64,000 nucleotides of DNA from Schizophyllum amplum. Lineage: Eukaryota; Basidiomycota; Agaricomycetes; Agaricales; Schizophyllaceae. Positions 31,376 through 43,409 of the stretch are shown piece by piece. A program made the translations under genes and the position numbers. Below the pieces are notes generated by a model, which had not been told where the DNA came from, ran no database searches, and worked only from the letters and a program-made list of their open reading frames with translations. Every line of letters begins with the position of its first letter. The first letter of the stretch is position 1. Location: the NCBI GenBank assembly GCA_007026445.1, contig VDMD01000002.1:2542001-2606000 (forward strand), given 5' to 3'.

Positions 31376-34300
31376 TTAGATGCGGACAACAATGAAAGGA
31401 ACCTGCATTATGCGTCAGCGTTGCTTGCGAGCTGTGCTTCGTAAGTTGACATACCTCAACGTCCTCGTCCTCCTCGTCCGACGCCATGATCTCGACGATG
31501 AGCGTCTTCGTATGCGGCGGCAACGGCTTCTTGCTGACATGCTCAACAAGCTTGCTGAACTGCATCGGCAGCCGCTCCTCGCTCTATAGGTCGCTCAGCA
31601 TGCGTGCAAGACGATTTGTGCACCGACACTGACCTTCTTCTTCCCCACGAACGAGCTCCAGAGCATGCTGACACCCTGGCTGACCATGGAGATCTCGAGC
31701 TTATGCTCCTTCTGGAACCAGTCGATCATCTCCTTCAGCGTCGGGTTCTGGAACTCGAAGCGGTCCCAAAGCGTCCACTCCGTCTGGCCGTACTTCTTCT
31801 TCGGCGCGGCAATGGGTTCGGAGAATCCGAAGAACGGCAAGGCAAGGTTGACGAAACCGTTCTTGTACGACTCGAGCTTCTTCTTGCCGTCGATGACCTG
31901 AGGACGGGCGTCAACATCTCACATGACTGGTCCTATACAAGGTTCGCACCTTGTACAACTCCAAGCATACTAAGCCCGTCACGAGCGAGGTCGTCGTAGC
32001 GATAGCAGGAATGATCTTGCCCGCAATCTGCTTGGTTGAATGACGGTCTGCAGGCTGAATGCTGTAGTTAGTCGCACGCAGGTTGGACGCGGCGGTAATG
32101 AAGTCGATGTGGTGGTTGGTGTCGTCGTCCTTCTCGAACTCAACGGGCGTCAAGCGGTAGCCAGCAAGCGAAGAAGGGGGCGGCAATTGCGAGGTCAGCT
32201 CGGAGAGTGAGTCCGCTACATGCGCCACTCAGTCACACAGTGATGTAGCGACAGAAACGGTTACTCACGGTCAGGACCACCGCCCTGTGCCTCAGTAGGC
32301 GCCTCATTCTCGTTGACCTGAACCTTCACGCCGCTTTTGGGGGTGAATTCGGGGACAATCACCGACTCTGCAACCTTGCGGAAAACGTTGGGATCCGTCT
32401 CGCCACGGAGACCGTAATTAAACGCGTGCAGGTTGGCCGCCGAGATGATGAAGCCCATGTGAAGAGGCTAGCGACGATATCAGCATTATAGGTCGTGTTT
32501 GAGAGACGTACGCTTACGTTGCTGGAGTCGAAAACCAATGGATCCGGCGCACGCTTCGGCCCACTCCAGAACGGCTGACCGGAGCTCGTCACCGCGTCCT
32601 TCGGCAAGCTGAACAGAAGCTGCTTGATCTCGTTGGCAAACTTCTCCTCGAACCGCAGGCGGGCCCAGACGATGCATTCCTCAAAGGTGAGGGGCTTGTT
32701 GGTGACCAAGTATGACGACAGCTGCTCGACCTGCTCCTTCTGCTGACCAGAGTACTTGAGAGTGCTCTCCAGATAGTTTGGCTCCGAAAGGTATGCGTTT
32801 ACCGCTTGCGGGGGCTTGACGAAGAAGTCGTCGAAGAGGGACCGACTCCACTGAAACAAAGTAAGCGACCATCATGCGGCACAAATTGTCGAACTCACCT
32901 CGATGGTGTGATTGATGGCGTTCGGGAAGTTTTTAACGGTGCAGGTCGGTGTCTCTTTCTCTGGTGGGTCCTGCGAGGACGCGTAGGACTCCGTGAGATC
33001 GGGAATGACCACCTGCGTGTTACCCTTCGTGCCGAGAGTGCCAGACTCGAGCAAAGGCTTCCTGTAGAAGACGCAGCGTTGATCCATGTACAGACCTGTT
33101 TGAGAATATGAGCTACGTCAGATGTGAGAGCGGCAATCTCTACTCACGGGCCTTGACGTTATCCAGCGCGTTCGTGACACCGTCGATGTTGGCAAAGAAG
33201 TCCTCGTCGTAGATCTCTGAGCCTGTGGTCAATGTCCTGCCTTAACACCAGTGCAACAACATACCCTCAGTGGTCGAGCCAACCGGCTCCTGCTTGGACA
33301 GAATCTTGCCCTTGAGGTCCGGGTTCATGTCGGACACAGCCTCAGCCGCGACCTCCGCCTTGAACTTGCCCAAATCTTTGGCCCTGAACAAGAACTGCCG
33401 GTTGAGGTTGCTCTTCTCGATCGTGTCCAGATCCGTAACGTGGATGATGCCCTGAGGCCCGGACGCAAGCCCAATCATGCTCCAGTTCTTCAGCATCTCG
33501 CATCCGATGGCACCAGAGCCGACAAGGAACTGGCGGTGGTTCGCGATCTTCTCCTGGAACGCCTTGCCGAAGACACCAATTTGCCCGTCGTAGCGGGAGC
33601 CGACCGGCTGGCAGTCTGCCTCTGAGGGCATGGTCTCGGGCAGAGACTCGAGTGAGTCGAAGTACATGTGCTGCTGCATAGGGTGGAACTTCGCGGAGCA
33701 GGCTTTGAGCACCTCCTGGGCGACGAAGCCGCCGATGACGGCGTTGAGGGGTGCGAGATCGCCTGCCGCTTCAAACGAGAGCTCGCTGATGAGCTTCTCA
33801 TCCGCCTCCGCGTCGATCTTCTTGGCAAAAGCGACAATGACCTTCGCGTCTTCTGCGTTACGCGGACGCGGGAAGCGCTTGTACTCGTCACGGAAGGCAG
33901 AAAGCGCCTGGAAACCTGCGTGGAGGGATGCAGGACGATCAAATTTGGCGAAATCGGTGAAGAAGTACTCCGGCGATGTCAGCGACTCGCGTAGAGGTTT
34001 CTGCAGACATTGTCAGATTGTATCAATAGCAAAGGCGGTGCTACGACGCACGAATTCAATGATCTTGGGCATCTTGACCTGCGTGAAGATTCCACCACGG
34101 ATGTAGTCGGACAGGCCGCTGGTGTCGCCGATGGAGAAGGTGTAAGGGCCCTTGACGGAGACCTTGCGTGGCTCACAGCCGTTCAGCTCGGTCATGCCCT
34201 GCACTTCCGTGAATGTGACGAAGTCGCCATCTTCAAGGCCATGCCGGGTCTCGTCTAGGCAAGTAACGATACCCTCCTTGTCCTTGCGTGATGTTAGGAC

Positions 34301-35229
34301 CAGGGACGGGATTGGGCGCTTGATGACGCACCTTGTCGACCGAGACGATCATGCCAGTCAAAGGCTGCTCTCCAGTCGTGTCAACGCAGGTGAACTTGCC
34401 GCCAAAGTCATTGAAGGCAGATCTGATGATATGTCAGGTTCTGGAGAGGGCAAATAGAGAGGTATCACGCACCCAAACAGGCCACGCGTCTCTGCAGCGA
34501 TGAAGTGCACGCCGTTATTGTGCGTCCAGTCATTGATCTCGAGCTGCTTGCTCACGGGCACACCGCAGAGCACGATAGCCTGTCATATCATCGTAAGCGC
34601 CCACTTCAAGGACCCATCGCGTCCCACGCACCTGGAAGCCCTGGATAAGGTCAACCGTGATCGGCTGCCCTGCATTCCCGCCCAGGTTGCGCACGGGAAC
34701 ATACGCATTGAGCTCCGACAGGCGGGGAAGCGTCGCTTCTGCGCGCGGGCGTCCAATGTCCTCTTCGCGAAGGAAAAACTGGAAAGCTGTTAGCTGCCGC
34801 TGACGCGCCTACGCGCCACAAACGCACCTGCGAGCCCAGGTCCTGCACAGTCACGGGCTCCGGGTCGAAGATGGTAACGGACTTGACACCAGCGAGAATG
34901 ATGTTCTTGGCTGGGCGCGAATCCTTAGTAAGGCATCCTGGGCCGGGACCGGGCAGCGCTCACCAATCTCGACGCCCAAGCCCTGCATGCCGACGATGAG
35001 CACGTTCGACGCTGCCATTCGCTTCATCGCTAATCATTATGGTCAGAGGTGTTTCCCCGCTCAACGCGCGACCTAGCTTGCCTTCATGACCGAGAACATA
35101 GCTGCCATCCGACCCATCAGCATCGGTCAGTCTCAGCAAGAATGCGGCTTACAGCTGACGCGAGTACAAGCCCTCATCGATGGCGGCCTCGTCGACGTCC
35201 ATCTTGCCCATGTTCGACGTCTCAGTCAT
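31376..35229 (-). CDS. UBA1: Ubiquitin-activating enzyme E1
   Basis: E1 that adenylates ubiquitin and passes it from its active-site Cys to E2s. The start at 35229 gives [20 protein letters not shown], then LYSRQL. The inactive adenylation half reads [20 protein letters not shown]. The active half has [40 protein letters not shown] and [16 protein letters not shown]. The catalytic Cys lies in [20 protein letters not shown] near 32925-32945. The FCCH-like region ([20 protein letters not shown]) and the C-terminal ubiquitin-fold domain ([20 protein letters not shown]) are present. It ends VPFIVVRI at 31376. Length is about 1010 residues over some 14 exons, normal for Uba1. Three-domain order and all catalytic residues look intact. 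Confidence 0.96.
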
Positions 35230-35544
35230 CGTGAGCGGTATTCGTAAGTATGAGAGAAGAGAGTAAGAAGAGAAGTGCACAAGTGCTGTCGTGAGCCCTC
35301 CAAAGGCGCTGAGTCACGTGATCGAAAATGTCACGCCTGCGCTGGTGAAGGTTCGCGAACGTCTGCCACAGCCTGTGCAGGTGAACTGAGATATTCAACT
35401 TAATGGAAATCAAAGAGCAGTGCCACAATACATTGAGGAGCGCATATATAATTTACACTCGCTGGCAGGGCCGCCGACGATCCCGCGCAGGCGCTGGAAG
35501 CGCTTGACATCCTGCCACCCATCCCCACGCCGACAAAACAACCT
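35230..35544. other. Spacer between UBA1 start and cactin stop
   Basis: 315 bases; must contain the UBA1 promoter. A CACGTG E-box-like hexamer lies at about 35313-35318. No gene seen. Confidence 0.45.
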
Positions 35545-37921
35545 TCACTTGCGATAGAACTAGACAAGGACAGTCAGCCACGTTTCGAATATTCTCACAA
35601 AAGTGCAACTCACATTGCGCCTGAACTGGAACCACAAAGACAGGCATCCGCGATCGAAGCTGCTCTTGAATCCTCTGCAGCAGCGATCAGCACCGGTACC
35701 ATTACACAGTACCGATACCAGCACAGTGTTGAAGGGCAGACGTACCTCTTATGCGAGTACTCCCACTCCCTGTTCACAATCCGGAAGGCAATGTCCTCGT
35801 ACGGCGGGCCCGCACTGAACATCAGCAGCACTGTCTCCTCATTGCCTGGCTCCTTGACAATCTTGTACGTCGGCGCCTTCGACTTGTCGATTAGATCCGG
35901 ATAGAATATGTTGAACTCAAGACACAATCAGCTCCACCATGTCTAATGATACACCCAAAGAGACAACGCACCTTATACCCCTGCACCACCTTCGGCGGCG
36001 GATTGTCCGTATCGTAATGCGTTTGGTTGTACTTGTTCCACTCGTACCCCGTATGCACCCGATTAAAGTACCTTGGCTTCCGCGGGCGGTACTTGTCTTC
36101 CCAATTATACGACGTCGGATGCGCGATGGCCTCCTCCATGTTGAACAGCTCTTCCTCCTCATCCAAGTCTTTTTCGGCTTCCGCGCGATACAGGGCCTCG
36201 GAAGCCAGGTCCGCGTTGCTCGGCGCCTCCTCTGGAATGGGCTCCTCTACGACGGGCTGCGCCGTCTTGGCGACGAAGCGCGAGGCGGCGACTTCGCGAC
36301 GGCGTTTGATCTGGTACGCGTAAGTCAGGAATATGTACCGGGAAAGCCAAACAAGGAACGCACAAGCGCAGCCAAGGCCTCCTTCTCCGTCATGATGTCG
36401 ATCTCGCGTTCTTCCGCCGGCAGTTTGAGGATGTCGATCAGCGGCGGGCTCATCGCGCGGTCGTAGGGCTCCTTTTCCTCTTCGACGAGCTCCTGGGTAC
36501 CTGGCTGAGCAAGTTTAGCGGAAGCAGCGGCTCTGCCGAGCAGCTCTTCCTGAGCCTGCAGAGCCTGATCGCGTTGGCGCTTCCGCAGCTGTTCCAGGCG
36601 ATTGCGGACCACAACTTCGTGGAGGCTCTTCAGCTTGGCCTGCAGTCGAGTTAGTCCATCCATCGGGCGTGTACAAAAAGCACCGCCTCGCTCACCTTGG
36701 CTTTCCAGACTAGCAGTTTCTGCAGGAGGCCTTCCCAGTAGTCCGTATCCACAGGCTCGCCGCTAGTCAGCTTGTCTTGGACTTGACGCTGCAGCGAGGA
36801 TAGTTGCTCGTATGTTTTGCCAGCGAGGAGCGCGGATATGTCGGCCTCCACTGCCGCAGCGGCAGCCCGGCCTAGTCGTTGGTCGGACTTGATCCTGTCC
36901 AGACGATCTTTGCAGACAACCATCATATTCTAAGGTCGGGCGTGAGCGCTTGCTTGGCTAAGCAGGTCTGATAGCACTGACGGTCCAGAAATCGATATTG
37001 ACATCGCTGTGCTCAAGAGTGAGATAGCGTTCGATGTCTTCGTGTAGCTCTTCTGTCTGCTCTGGTGTAAGATTCTGTACATGTCGTTAGCAGCTGCTTG
37101 AACGACCGTATAGAAATGACGAACATCAAAGATTTTGTACGGCTCATCCAAATCAATCTCCAGCCCAGCGTCTTCCGCTTCTTCCTCCTCCTCTTCCTCC
37201 TCAGTCGGCGGGTTGACATACTTAAGGTTCATCGCGAGGAAGTCAATCGCCTTCGCGCGCTTCTCCTTGATTCGGATGGCCGCCCTGTGTCGTTCCTGTT
37301 CGAGCCTAAAGTCGCCCTCCTTCGCTACCCATTCCGACATTTGCACAGACTCCTGGAGGCGCTTCAAGCGGAGGTCCTCCTCCTCACGCAGGCGCATCTC
37401 AGCCTCGCGCTGGGCGCGTTGCTTGTTGAGCTTCGCGAGCTCCTCCTTAGCCTCCTGCCGCCGGATGGCATCGCGTCGCGCCGACTCGGCGGCCGACATG
37501 CCCTCCTTGCGCTCCTTCTCGTTCTTCTTGTGCCAGCGGAACTGCTGCCCGAGGTTCGCGTCGTGGAAAGGATTATCCGTGGCGCTGTACACGCTAAGCT
37601 CGGCTATTTGGCGCGCTTCCTCCTCTTCGCGTAGCCTGCGCTTCTCCGCCTTGCGCGCGCGCCGCTCCTCGGATTTGTCCCGCTTGCGTCTGAGAAGGCG
37701 TTAGCCTGCGAACAGGGTGGGGCCACAAGTACAACGCACTTCTTCTCCTTGCGGTCGCGCTCCTTGCTGCGACTGCGACTGCGGCTATCACTGTCCCGCC
37801 GCCGCTTGCGCTTCAGATCGTCGTCCGCATCCCGGCTCCTGCTCCTGCGTCGGCTATGGCGGTCGTCGCGGTCGTCGTACCTTCTGCTGCGGGGGGACGG
37901 TGAGCGCGAGTGTCCGCCCAT
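35545..37921 (-). CDS. Cactin, spliceosome-associated protein
   Basis: Conserved component of late spliceosomes. The start at 37921 gives an RS-rich N-terminus (MGGHSRSPSPRSRRYDDRDD). Charged coiled-coil repeats follow (NPFHDANLGQQFRWHKKNEK, EEEDLRLKRLQESVQMSEW, FLAMNLKYVNPPTEE). The middle cactin domain includes DYWEGLLQKLLVWKAKAKLK. The strongly conserved C-terminus is YNWEDKYRPRKPRYFNRVHT, GYEWNKYNQTHYDTDNPPPK, VVQGYKFNIFYPDLIDK and WEYSHKRGFKSSFDRGCLSL. It ends FQFRRN-FYRK at 35545 after a final intron. About nine exons. The acidic run in the middle (nine Glu, near 37180-37205) is a simple-sequence tract. Confidence 0.95.
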
Positions 37922-38081
37922 CGTCGAGGTCGGCGTCAGTGAGCGTCAGAGGGAAGGCCGGATCGAGACGTCCAAGCGCCCCACGTGTACCTGCCCGAAG
38001 TCCCGAACTGAGAGCGACTCTTGTCCCGAAGAGCGGTGGACCTTTTTGTTCTCTTCTTCGTCCTTGTCTCCCGCGCGGAAG
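37922..38081. promoter_or_regulatory. 160-bp bidirectional promoter, cactin / ClpX
   Basis: Only 160 bases separate the divergent start codons, so both genes must share control sequence. The ClpX start is itself uncertain; even with the next in-frame Met (about 38172) the gap is about 250 bases. No TATA box is visible. Confidence 0.5.
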
Positions 38082-40440
38082 ATGGTCCTGCTCGAGAAAT
38101 GCCCGCGTAATGTGCTGGTAAACACCTTAAAGGCTTACTGTATCTCCGTACGATGGCTCCGAACACAACCGATGCGGGATCATGTTCCCCCGCGACGCCG
38201 CGCGCGTGGGGGGCAAGTGGATGCGCGAATGGCCACTCCGCGAGAGGTACAATCGTAAAATAACTGGCCAAGGATGTTTCTCAACACGAAGGACTAGCTA
38301 TCCCACTACTTGGATCAGTTCATCATTGGGCAGGAGAGCGCCAAGAAGGTGCTTTCAGTCGGGTGCGTGCTGTAGCGTCCCTCCTTCTATGCCCGCTGCT
38401 GAGCCAACTTCAGTGTATTCAATCACTACAATCGCGTGCAGGCAAATGCATCCTACCGCATAGCTCAGGAAGACGCGCGACGAGAACACGAAGAGAGCGC
38501 ACGAACGGTGTACGACCATGATCGTGCGTTCCCCCTCTCTATCACTCTTCCCTACTGCAAGGTGTGCTTATGGCGGCTTTAGCGTCACTGGGTGTATCTT
38601 CCGCCAACGTTCAGCCTATACGGAAGTCACGAGCCCCAGCCTTGACCCTTCACGCGGACGCCATCCCATACCCGTACTACGAGAAGAGCAATGTGTTGAT
38701 GATGTGCGTGGCACAAATTATCGTTTCGTGTGCGTGCCACTCATTTGTGTGCTATAGAGGACCGACAGGCTCTGGTATGCAACTGTCGTCGGCACGTGGA
38801 TATAGCTGAGCGTATACAGGAAAGACCGCACTGGCGAAGACCCTCGCGCGCACGCTTGATGTGCCCTTCGCCGTCAGTGATGCCACAGCGTTCACACAGG
38901 CAGGCTGTGCGCGCGCCGATTTCTCTTCATATTTGCATGCTAACAAACACTTGTAGATGTCGGCGAGGATGTAGAGATGGCTATCCACCGACTGGCACGT
39001 TCGTTCCCATTCGGTGTTGGCCCATTCAACTCAACCCTTCGCAGCTTCAAGCATCGAACTGGGACGCCGAGCGTGCTGAGTAAGACGTCCCGTACTTCTT
39101 TCCCTGTCGCACCTGACTCTTTCCTCGTGCAGACAAGGTATCGTCTTCATCGACGAAATCGACAAGATCGCACGCAAGGGCTCCTCCGGCGGCATGGACG
39201 GGACGCGCGACGTCGGCGGCGAGGGCGTGCAGCAGGCTCTGTTGCGCATGATGGAGGGGTCTATTGTGACCGTGCAAGCGAAGGGTTCTGCGGGCGACTC
39301 CGCGCCGACGGATAAGGCGGAGGGTCCGAGAGGCCGGATACCGACGTGTACGTGTGGTTTTCGGTGTGGGGATCGTATACTCATGCATTGCAACAGCGAA
39401 GAACGACATATTCTATGTTGACACGTCAAACATCCTGTTCATTATGTCGGGCGCGTTTGAGGGCCTGAACAAGATTATTGAGAAGAGGATAGCGAAGGGA
39501 GTAAGTGGTCTGGTCATTTCAACCGTCGGGTAACATCTCGACCGGTGACGAGTCTCTGACTGTCGTGAATACAGTCCATCGGCTTCACGGCCAACCTAAG
39601 CAGGGAGACGAAGAATGCGTGGCCCTTCTTCTCCCCAAACCAGCAGAACATCTTGGAGCAGGTGGAGATCGGTGGTATGTAAAAGCAATTCGCCTGCTTC
39701 ATTCTTTTTACTGACGACTACGTCAGATCTTCTAAGTTACGGGTGAGCGGGACCGTTCTCCTTGTACTAAAACACGACTCACAAAAAACACCAAAAACCC
39801 CGCTACACCAACCGCCGACGAACGTCTTGGCTCGCTCACTTCGTAACAGGTTAATTCCCGAATTCGTTAACCGCCTCCCCTCCGTCACCGCCCTCGCCCC
39901 GCTCACGATTGCCGACCTCCGGCGCATACTGACCGAGGTGAAGGGCTCGCTGCTCTCCCAGTACACGTCACTATTCGGATACTGGAGCGTCGAGATCCGC
40001 TTCACAGGCCAAGCTATCGACGCGATATGTCGCAAGGCGTACGAGCGGGGTGGGGGCGCGCGTGGTTTGAGAGGGATTATGGTGCGTTATTTTTTGACGC
40101 TGAGGAGCTGTGTTGAATGAAGCTGATGTATCGGTGCAGGAACAAGTGCTCCTGGAGCCTATGTACGAAGTACCGTGAGTGACCGTTTCTATCCACCGAG
40201 TGTAAGGCGAGCTCAGATTATTTCCTTCTACGCAGGGGATCGGTTAGTCACTTTATTCTGTGCCATCTTAGATGCAGACACTGAACTCCTCTGCAGGACA
40301 CCGCCTTCGTGCTCATCACGGAGGACAAAGTGAACGGCCTCGGGCCTGCCCAGTTCTGGCGGCGGGGCGAGGGAAACGATTTCTGGAACGCGTATGTGGA
40401 GTTGGAGGAGGCCTACAAGCGGCAACGGGGCAGGATATGA
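38082..40440 (+). CDS. MCX1: Mitochondrial ClpX-type AAA+ unfoldase
   Basis: Hexameric ATP-driven unfoldase of the mitochondrial matrix. Exon 1 (38082-38246) gives a basic, acid-poor leader ending ARMATPRE. Exon 2 starts LSHYLDQFIIGQESAKKVLS. The chain then has YYEKSNVLMIGPTGSGKTAL (Walker A), QAGYVGEDVEMAIHRL, LQASNWDAERAEQGIVFIDE with Walker B, GGEGVQQALLRMMEG, LIPEFVNRLPSVTALAPLT, and sensor-2 GGGARGLRGIM. It stops at 40440. The Walker A core sits in a 17-nt exon (38758-38774). The intron 38995-39044 reads GC-AG. The N-terminal zinc-binding domain of bacterial ClpX is absent, as in yeast Mcx1. About 14 exons. All ATPase motifs are intact. Confidence 0.93.
38758..38774 (+). other. 17-nt microexon encoding the Walker A core of ClpX
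   Basis: AGGACCGACAGGCTCTG, between an intron ending GCTATAG and one starting GTATGC, joins to give I-G-P-T-G-S-G-K-T. Phases on both sides agree with the flanking exons. Confidence 0.85.
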
Positions 40441-40830
40441 GGGAAGACTTGTCATTCCTACAGGAGGGAATGGGCTTCCTCTATGAGCGGATACGCTTCG
40501 CGTACGAGCGCATGAGCTTCCTCTGCCAGTGCATGTGCCTCCGCAGTTGCTCCCAACCCCTCTTATACCACCAGTCTACCAGGATCTCATGCCATGTACC
40601 ACCTTGGATGTACGGTTGTATGTATCATTATCATGACACTTGAACGATGCATGCTTAGCGCGTGAGTTTAGGGCGGCTTTCAGGGAGCACTGCAGGCCAT
40701 CATCCAGGCTGTGGAGCGCGCGAAGGTCGACTCCGCGCCAGCCTCAATTTGCGCGATGAGCTGCTTCACCTAGTTTCCATTTCCTACGCTGGACTCTTCG
40801 CAAAGCAATACATACTACGACGGGGCTGCT
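40441..40830. repeat. Convergent spacer with imperfect ~21-bp repeats
   Basis: At about 40465-40532 three loosely similar units of about 21 bases alternate GAGCG and CTTC blocks (ATGGGCTTCCTCTATGAGCG and variants). They follow the ClpX stop, so they are transcribed only as 3' UTR. The rest of the spacer shows nothing. Confidence 0.5.
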
Positions 40831-41870
40831 CTATAACTCGGACTTCTCCGCGGCCTTCCCTTGGTTACGTCCTATCCATTGCTGCCTGATCCAGTTGAAC
40901 GCATGCTCGGTGACCGTCTCGACCGGGTGATCGAAGAGATATGGCAGCACCGGCACAACAGCGAGTCCGGTCACGGTGGGTCCCCATGCCCTGTGGAAGG
41001 TAGTTAGATGAGGGGAACAAGATGATAGAATATGTAGCGCATGAAGGTTATCAGAGACTGGAGTGCATGGGGAGGTGAGAAACACATGGAAAGATTGACT
41101 TACTTGACGCGAGGGTTCTGCACGTTCTTGAATGCCTTCTTCGCCTGAGCGACAGTTGTGTGGACTGTGAAAGCCGGAAGGCCCCTGCAATGCGAGGACA
41201 GGTTAGCGTCCGCGTCGTTGTAAGCTTATCAGCTGAATGGGGCAAAGAAGGAGGATACAAGGAGACTCATGACATGGGGACATGACGGGCTGACGCACAT
41301 TGAGGCGATACCTTGGAACGTAGCACGTTCCGTCGCAGCCAATCCTAGTCGTAGTGGCTCGGAGAAGTTGGCAGCTTCGATGGGTGTAGGGCCCTTCCTT
41401 CCCGCCTTGTATGTTTCGTACGATACATCACTGTCAAGTGCATACGGAAGGCGCAAAAGGGAATAGTCGAGAAGTGGGTGATCGAATGCATTTCGCTCGT
41501 CAGCGCTCGTCCATCACCGCCAGAGTAGACCACATACCCAAGTAAGTACACCCATGAGATCCCATACGCCGCAGTGACAGCCCATGGGGGGACGACCGGC
41601 CGGAATGCCTCCCCAACGTCGCTCGTCTACTCGGGCAATCTCAGTACTTCCACGCGGTACACAACTGGGTAGACCACTCACGTAGGCAATGTACCGCTGT
41701 CCGGCGCGCAGTGCCGTCCTAAGACGCGCACCATACGCCATGTAACGGATGTCGGAGTCGGTAGAGTCGACGTCGTGCTTAACGAGATCATCGACGTCCG
41801 CCTTGATGTCCTTTGCCTCGTCTTGCACAGCGAGGGTCAGAGCTTCTGTTACTGTGTCGGAGCCGGCCAT
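40831..41870 (-). CDS. Mitochondrial fission process protein 1 (MTP18/MTFP1)
   Basis: Inner-membrane protein of the MTP18 family, linked to mitochondrial division in animals. The start at 41870 gives MAGSDTVTEALTLAVQDEAK. The conserved core is DIRYMAYGARLRTALRAGQR, GEAFRPVVPPWAVTAAYGIS and WVYLLGDVSYETYKAG, followed by GLAATERATFQGIASM and LPAFTVHTTVAQAKKAFKNV. A C-terminal hydrophobic segment reads AWGPTVTGLAVVPVLPYLFD and HPVETVTEHAFNWIRQ. It ends GKAAEKSEL at 40831. About five exons. The GEAFRP and GDVSYE blocks are diagnostic of the family. Confidence 0.88.
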
Positions 41871-42372
41871 TCTGATATGTTGGGGACTTCTAAGATGAGG
41901 AGACTTCTAAGAGGGATCTATGGGTGTCGTGGGCGGGATAAAGAAGAGAGAAGGGAACAAGGATGTCATGATGGATGATGACGCGCGCCAAGGGCCGTCC
42001 CCGCCGGAATAACACGTGAACGCGGCTGATGGATAGCGTGACGCGGTGCCGCGGCAGTTTCAAAGGCTGAGTTTGCCGGATGTTCGACTTCACAAGGCTT
42101 GTCACCGCGGTCAACAAACGCTGGAGGAAGAACTTGAGAAATTTGCGAATTCCATCCGCCTCTAAAGCTTTGAAGAGCCCTGCAGGCGCGCAAGGTGATG
42201 TACAACAACATCCATTGCCATACCAGGATAAATATGTCATGAAGAAATGGACGAGTGTCCGTATGTGAGTACACAAGCTTCGCGATTCCAGGCATCAACG
42301 CGCGAGAAATCCCTCAATTTCCCTCAGTCCCATCCACAAGACATTTCTCGCCTTATAGGTGGCAAGATGCAT
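41871..42372. other. Spacer, MTP18 start to metalloprotease stop
   Basis: 502 bases with the MTP18 promoter. No gene or strong core element recognised. Confidence 0.4.
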
Positions 42373-43409
42373 CTATGAGATGCCACGGTAGGTGCCGATC
42401 TGCTCGAGAATGCGCGTCGCCTGGCCCTCGGAGAACTCGTTCATGCAGGAGTCGTAAGTGTAGTCCATGAAGTTGTCTATAGCAAACGGTAAGTGGCTGC
42501 AAAGCAAAGGATCTCAAAGCAACTCACGGATCGGGTCCACGCCCGCAGATGAGCAGGTGTCGCGGCCCTCCGGGCACTCGTAGGCGGGCTGAGACTCAGC
42601 CGGCGTGTCGTCAACGTGGTCGCCCTGGCCGCTGCAACCGCCCTGGAAGGTGTGGTACAGACCGAGCCAGTGGCCCGCCTCGTGCGTGAGGGTCTGGCCG
42701 AGGTTGTAGTTCTCGGTGGCGCCGCCAGGCGTCGACGAGAACAGCATCACGACACCATCGTCCTTCGGCGCGTTGTCGTAGTCCGAGGGGAACGTCGCGT
42801 AACCGAGGAGGCCCTCGCCGCTGCCGGACGTGAAGCCCACGGTGTAGACGTTGAGGTCCGCGGCGTCGCCGACGCGCAGCTCCTCCTTCATAGCGGTCTG
42901 CTGGGACGAATCGGGCCCGGCTTTGTTGAACCAACCAGAGTTCGTCGTGCGCGTGGTGTTGGCGAGGGTGAAGCTGAGGCCCACGCTCTCGTACGCGGTG
43001 TTCAGGACGTCGACCTGGTCCGCGAGCTGCGAGTCGGGGACGTTGCCGCCCTCCTCGGTGTTGTCCTCGGAGATAACGTGGAAGTACACGTTGATGGGCT
43101 AGAATGAGAGTCAGTTCCTCGTCCTACAGGAGAGCCACACGGTACGCACCGCGGCAGCGGCAGCCTTCTCCTTCGTGATGGCTATCTTGTTGGCCTGGAA
43201 GTGAGTCTCAGCCTCAACGAGGCGCTCGTCCGAGATGCTGGTACCGCAGTTGCTGGGATGCGGTGTCAGGAAACAGCGCATGCTCGCGATGAGCGTACAT
43301 ACCGGCCACCCGCCGGGACCGCGCGAGTCAGCAAGGACCCCGAGCACGCAGGGGAAGCAGACACGGCGGAGGCGCCGAGCGCAGCAGCGAGGAGCGCGAG
43401 GTTGAACAT
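42373..43409 (-). CDS. Secreted M43-type zinc metalloprotease
   Basis: Extracellular metzincin protease. The start at 43409 gives a signal peptide (MFNLALLAAALGASAVSA, probable cleavage after SA). A prosegment follows, with the lone Cys of NCGTSISDERLVEAE a possible cysteine switch. The mature domain begins near PINVYFHVISEDNTEEGG. The zinc site is LTHEAGHWLGLYHTFQGGCS: HExxH plus GxxH, with the typical insertion before the third His. DHVDDTPAESQPAYECPEGR follows, then NNFMDYTYDSCMNEFSEGQA with the Met-turn. It ends GTYRGIS at 42373. Four exons. Length of about 290 fits fungal metalloprotease 1-type enzymes. Likely roles are nutrient acquisition or proteolysis outside the cell. Confidence 0.92.

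Noticed and set aside
38280..38300. Nonsense mutation (GAC TAG) at the start of the ClpX core
   Set aside because: The TAG is the 3' splice site of a 51-nt intron; splicing from CGAGAG to CTATCC gives a coherent ATPRE-LSHYLDQF.
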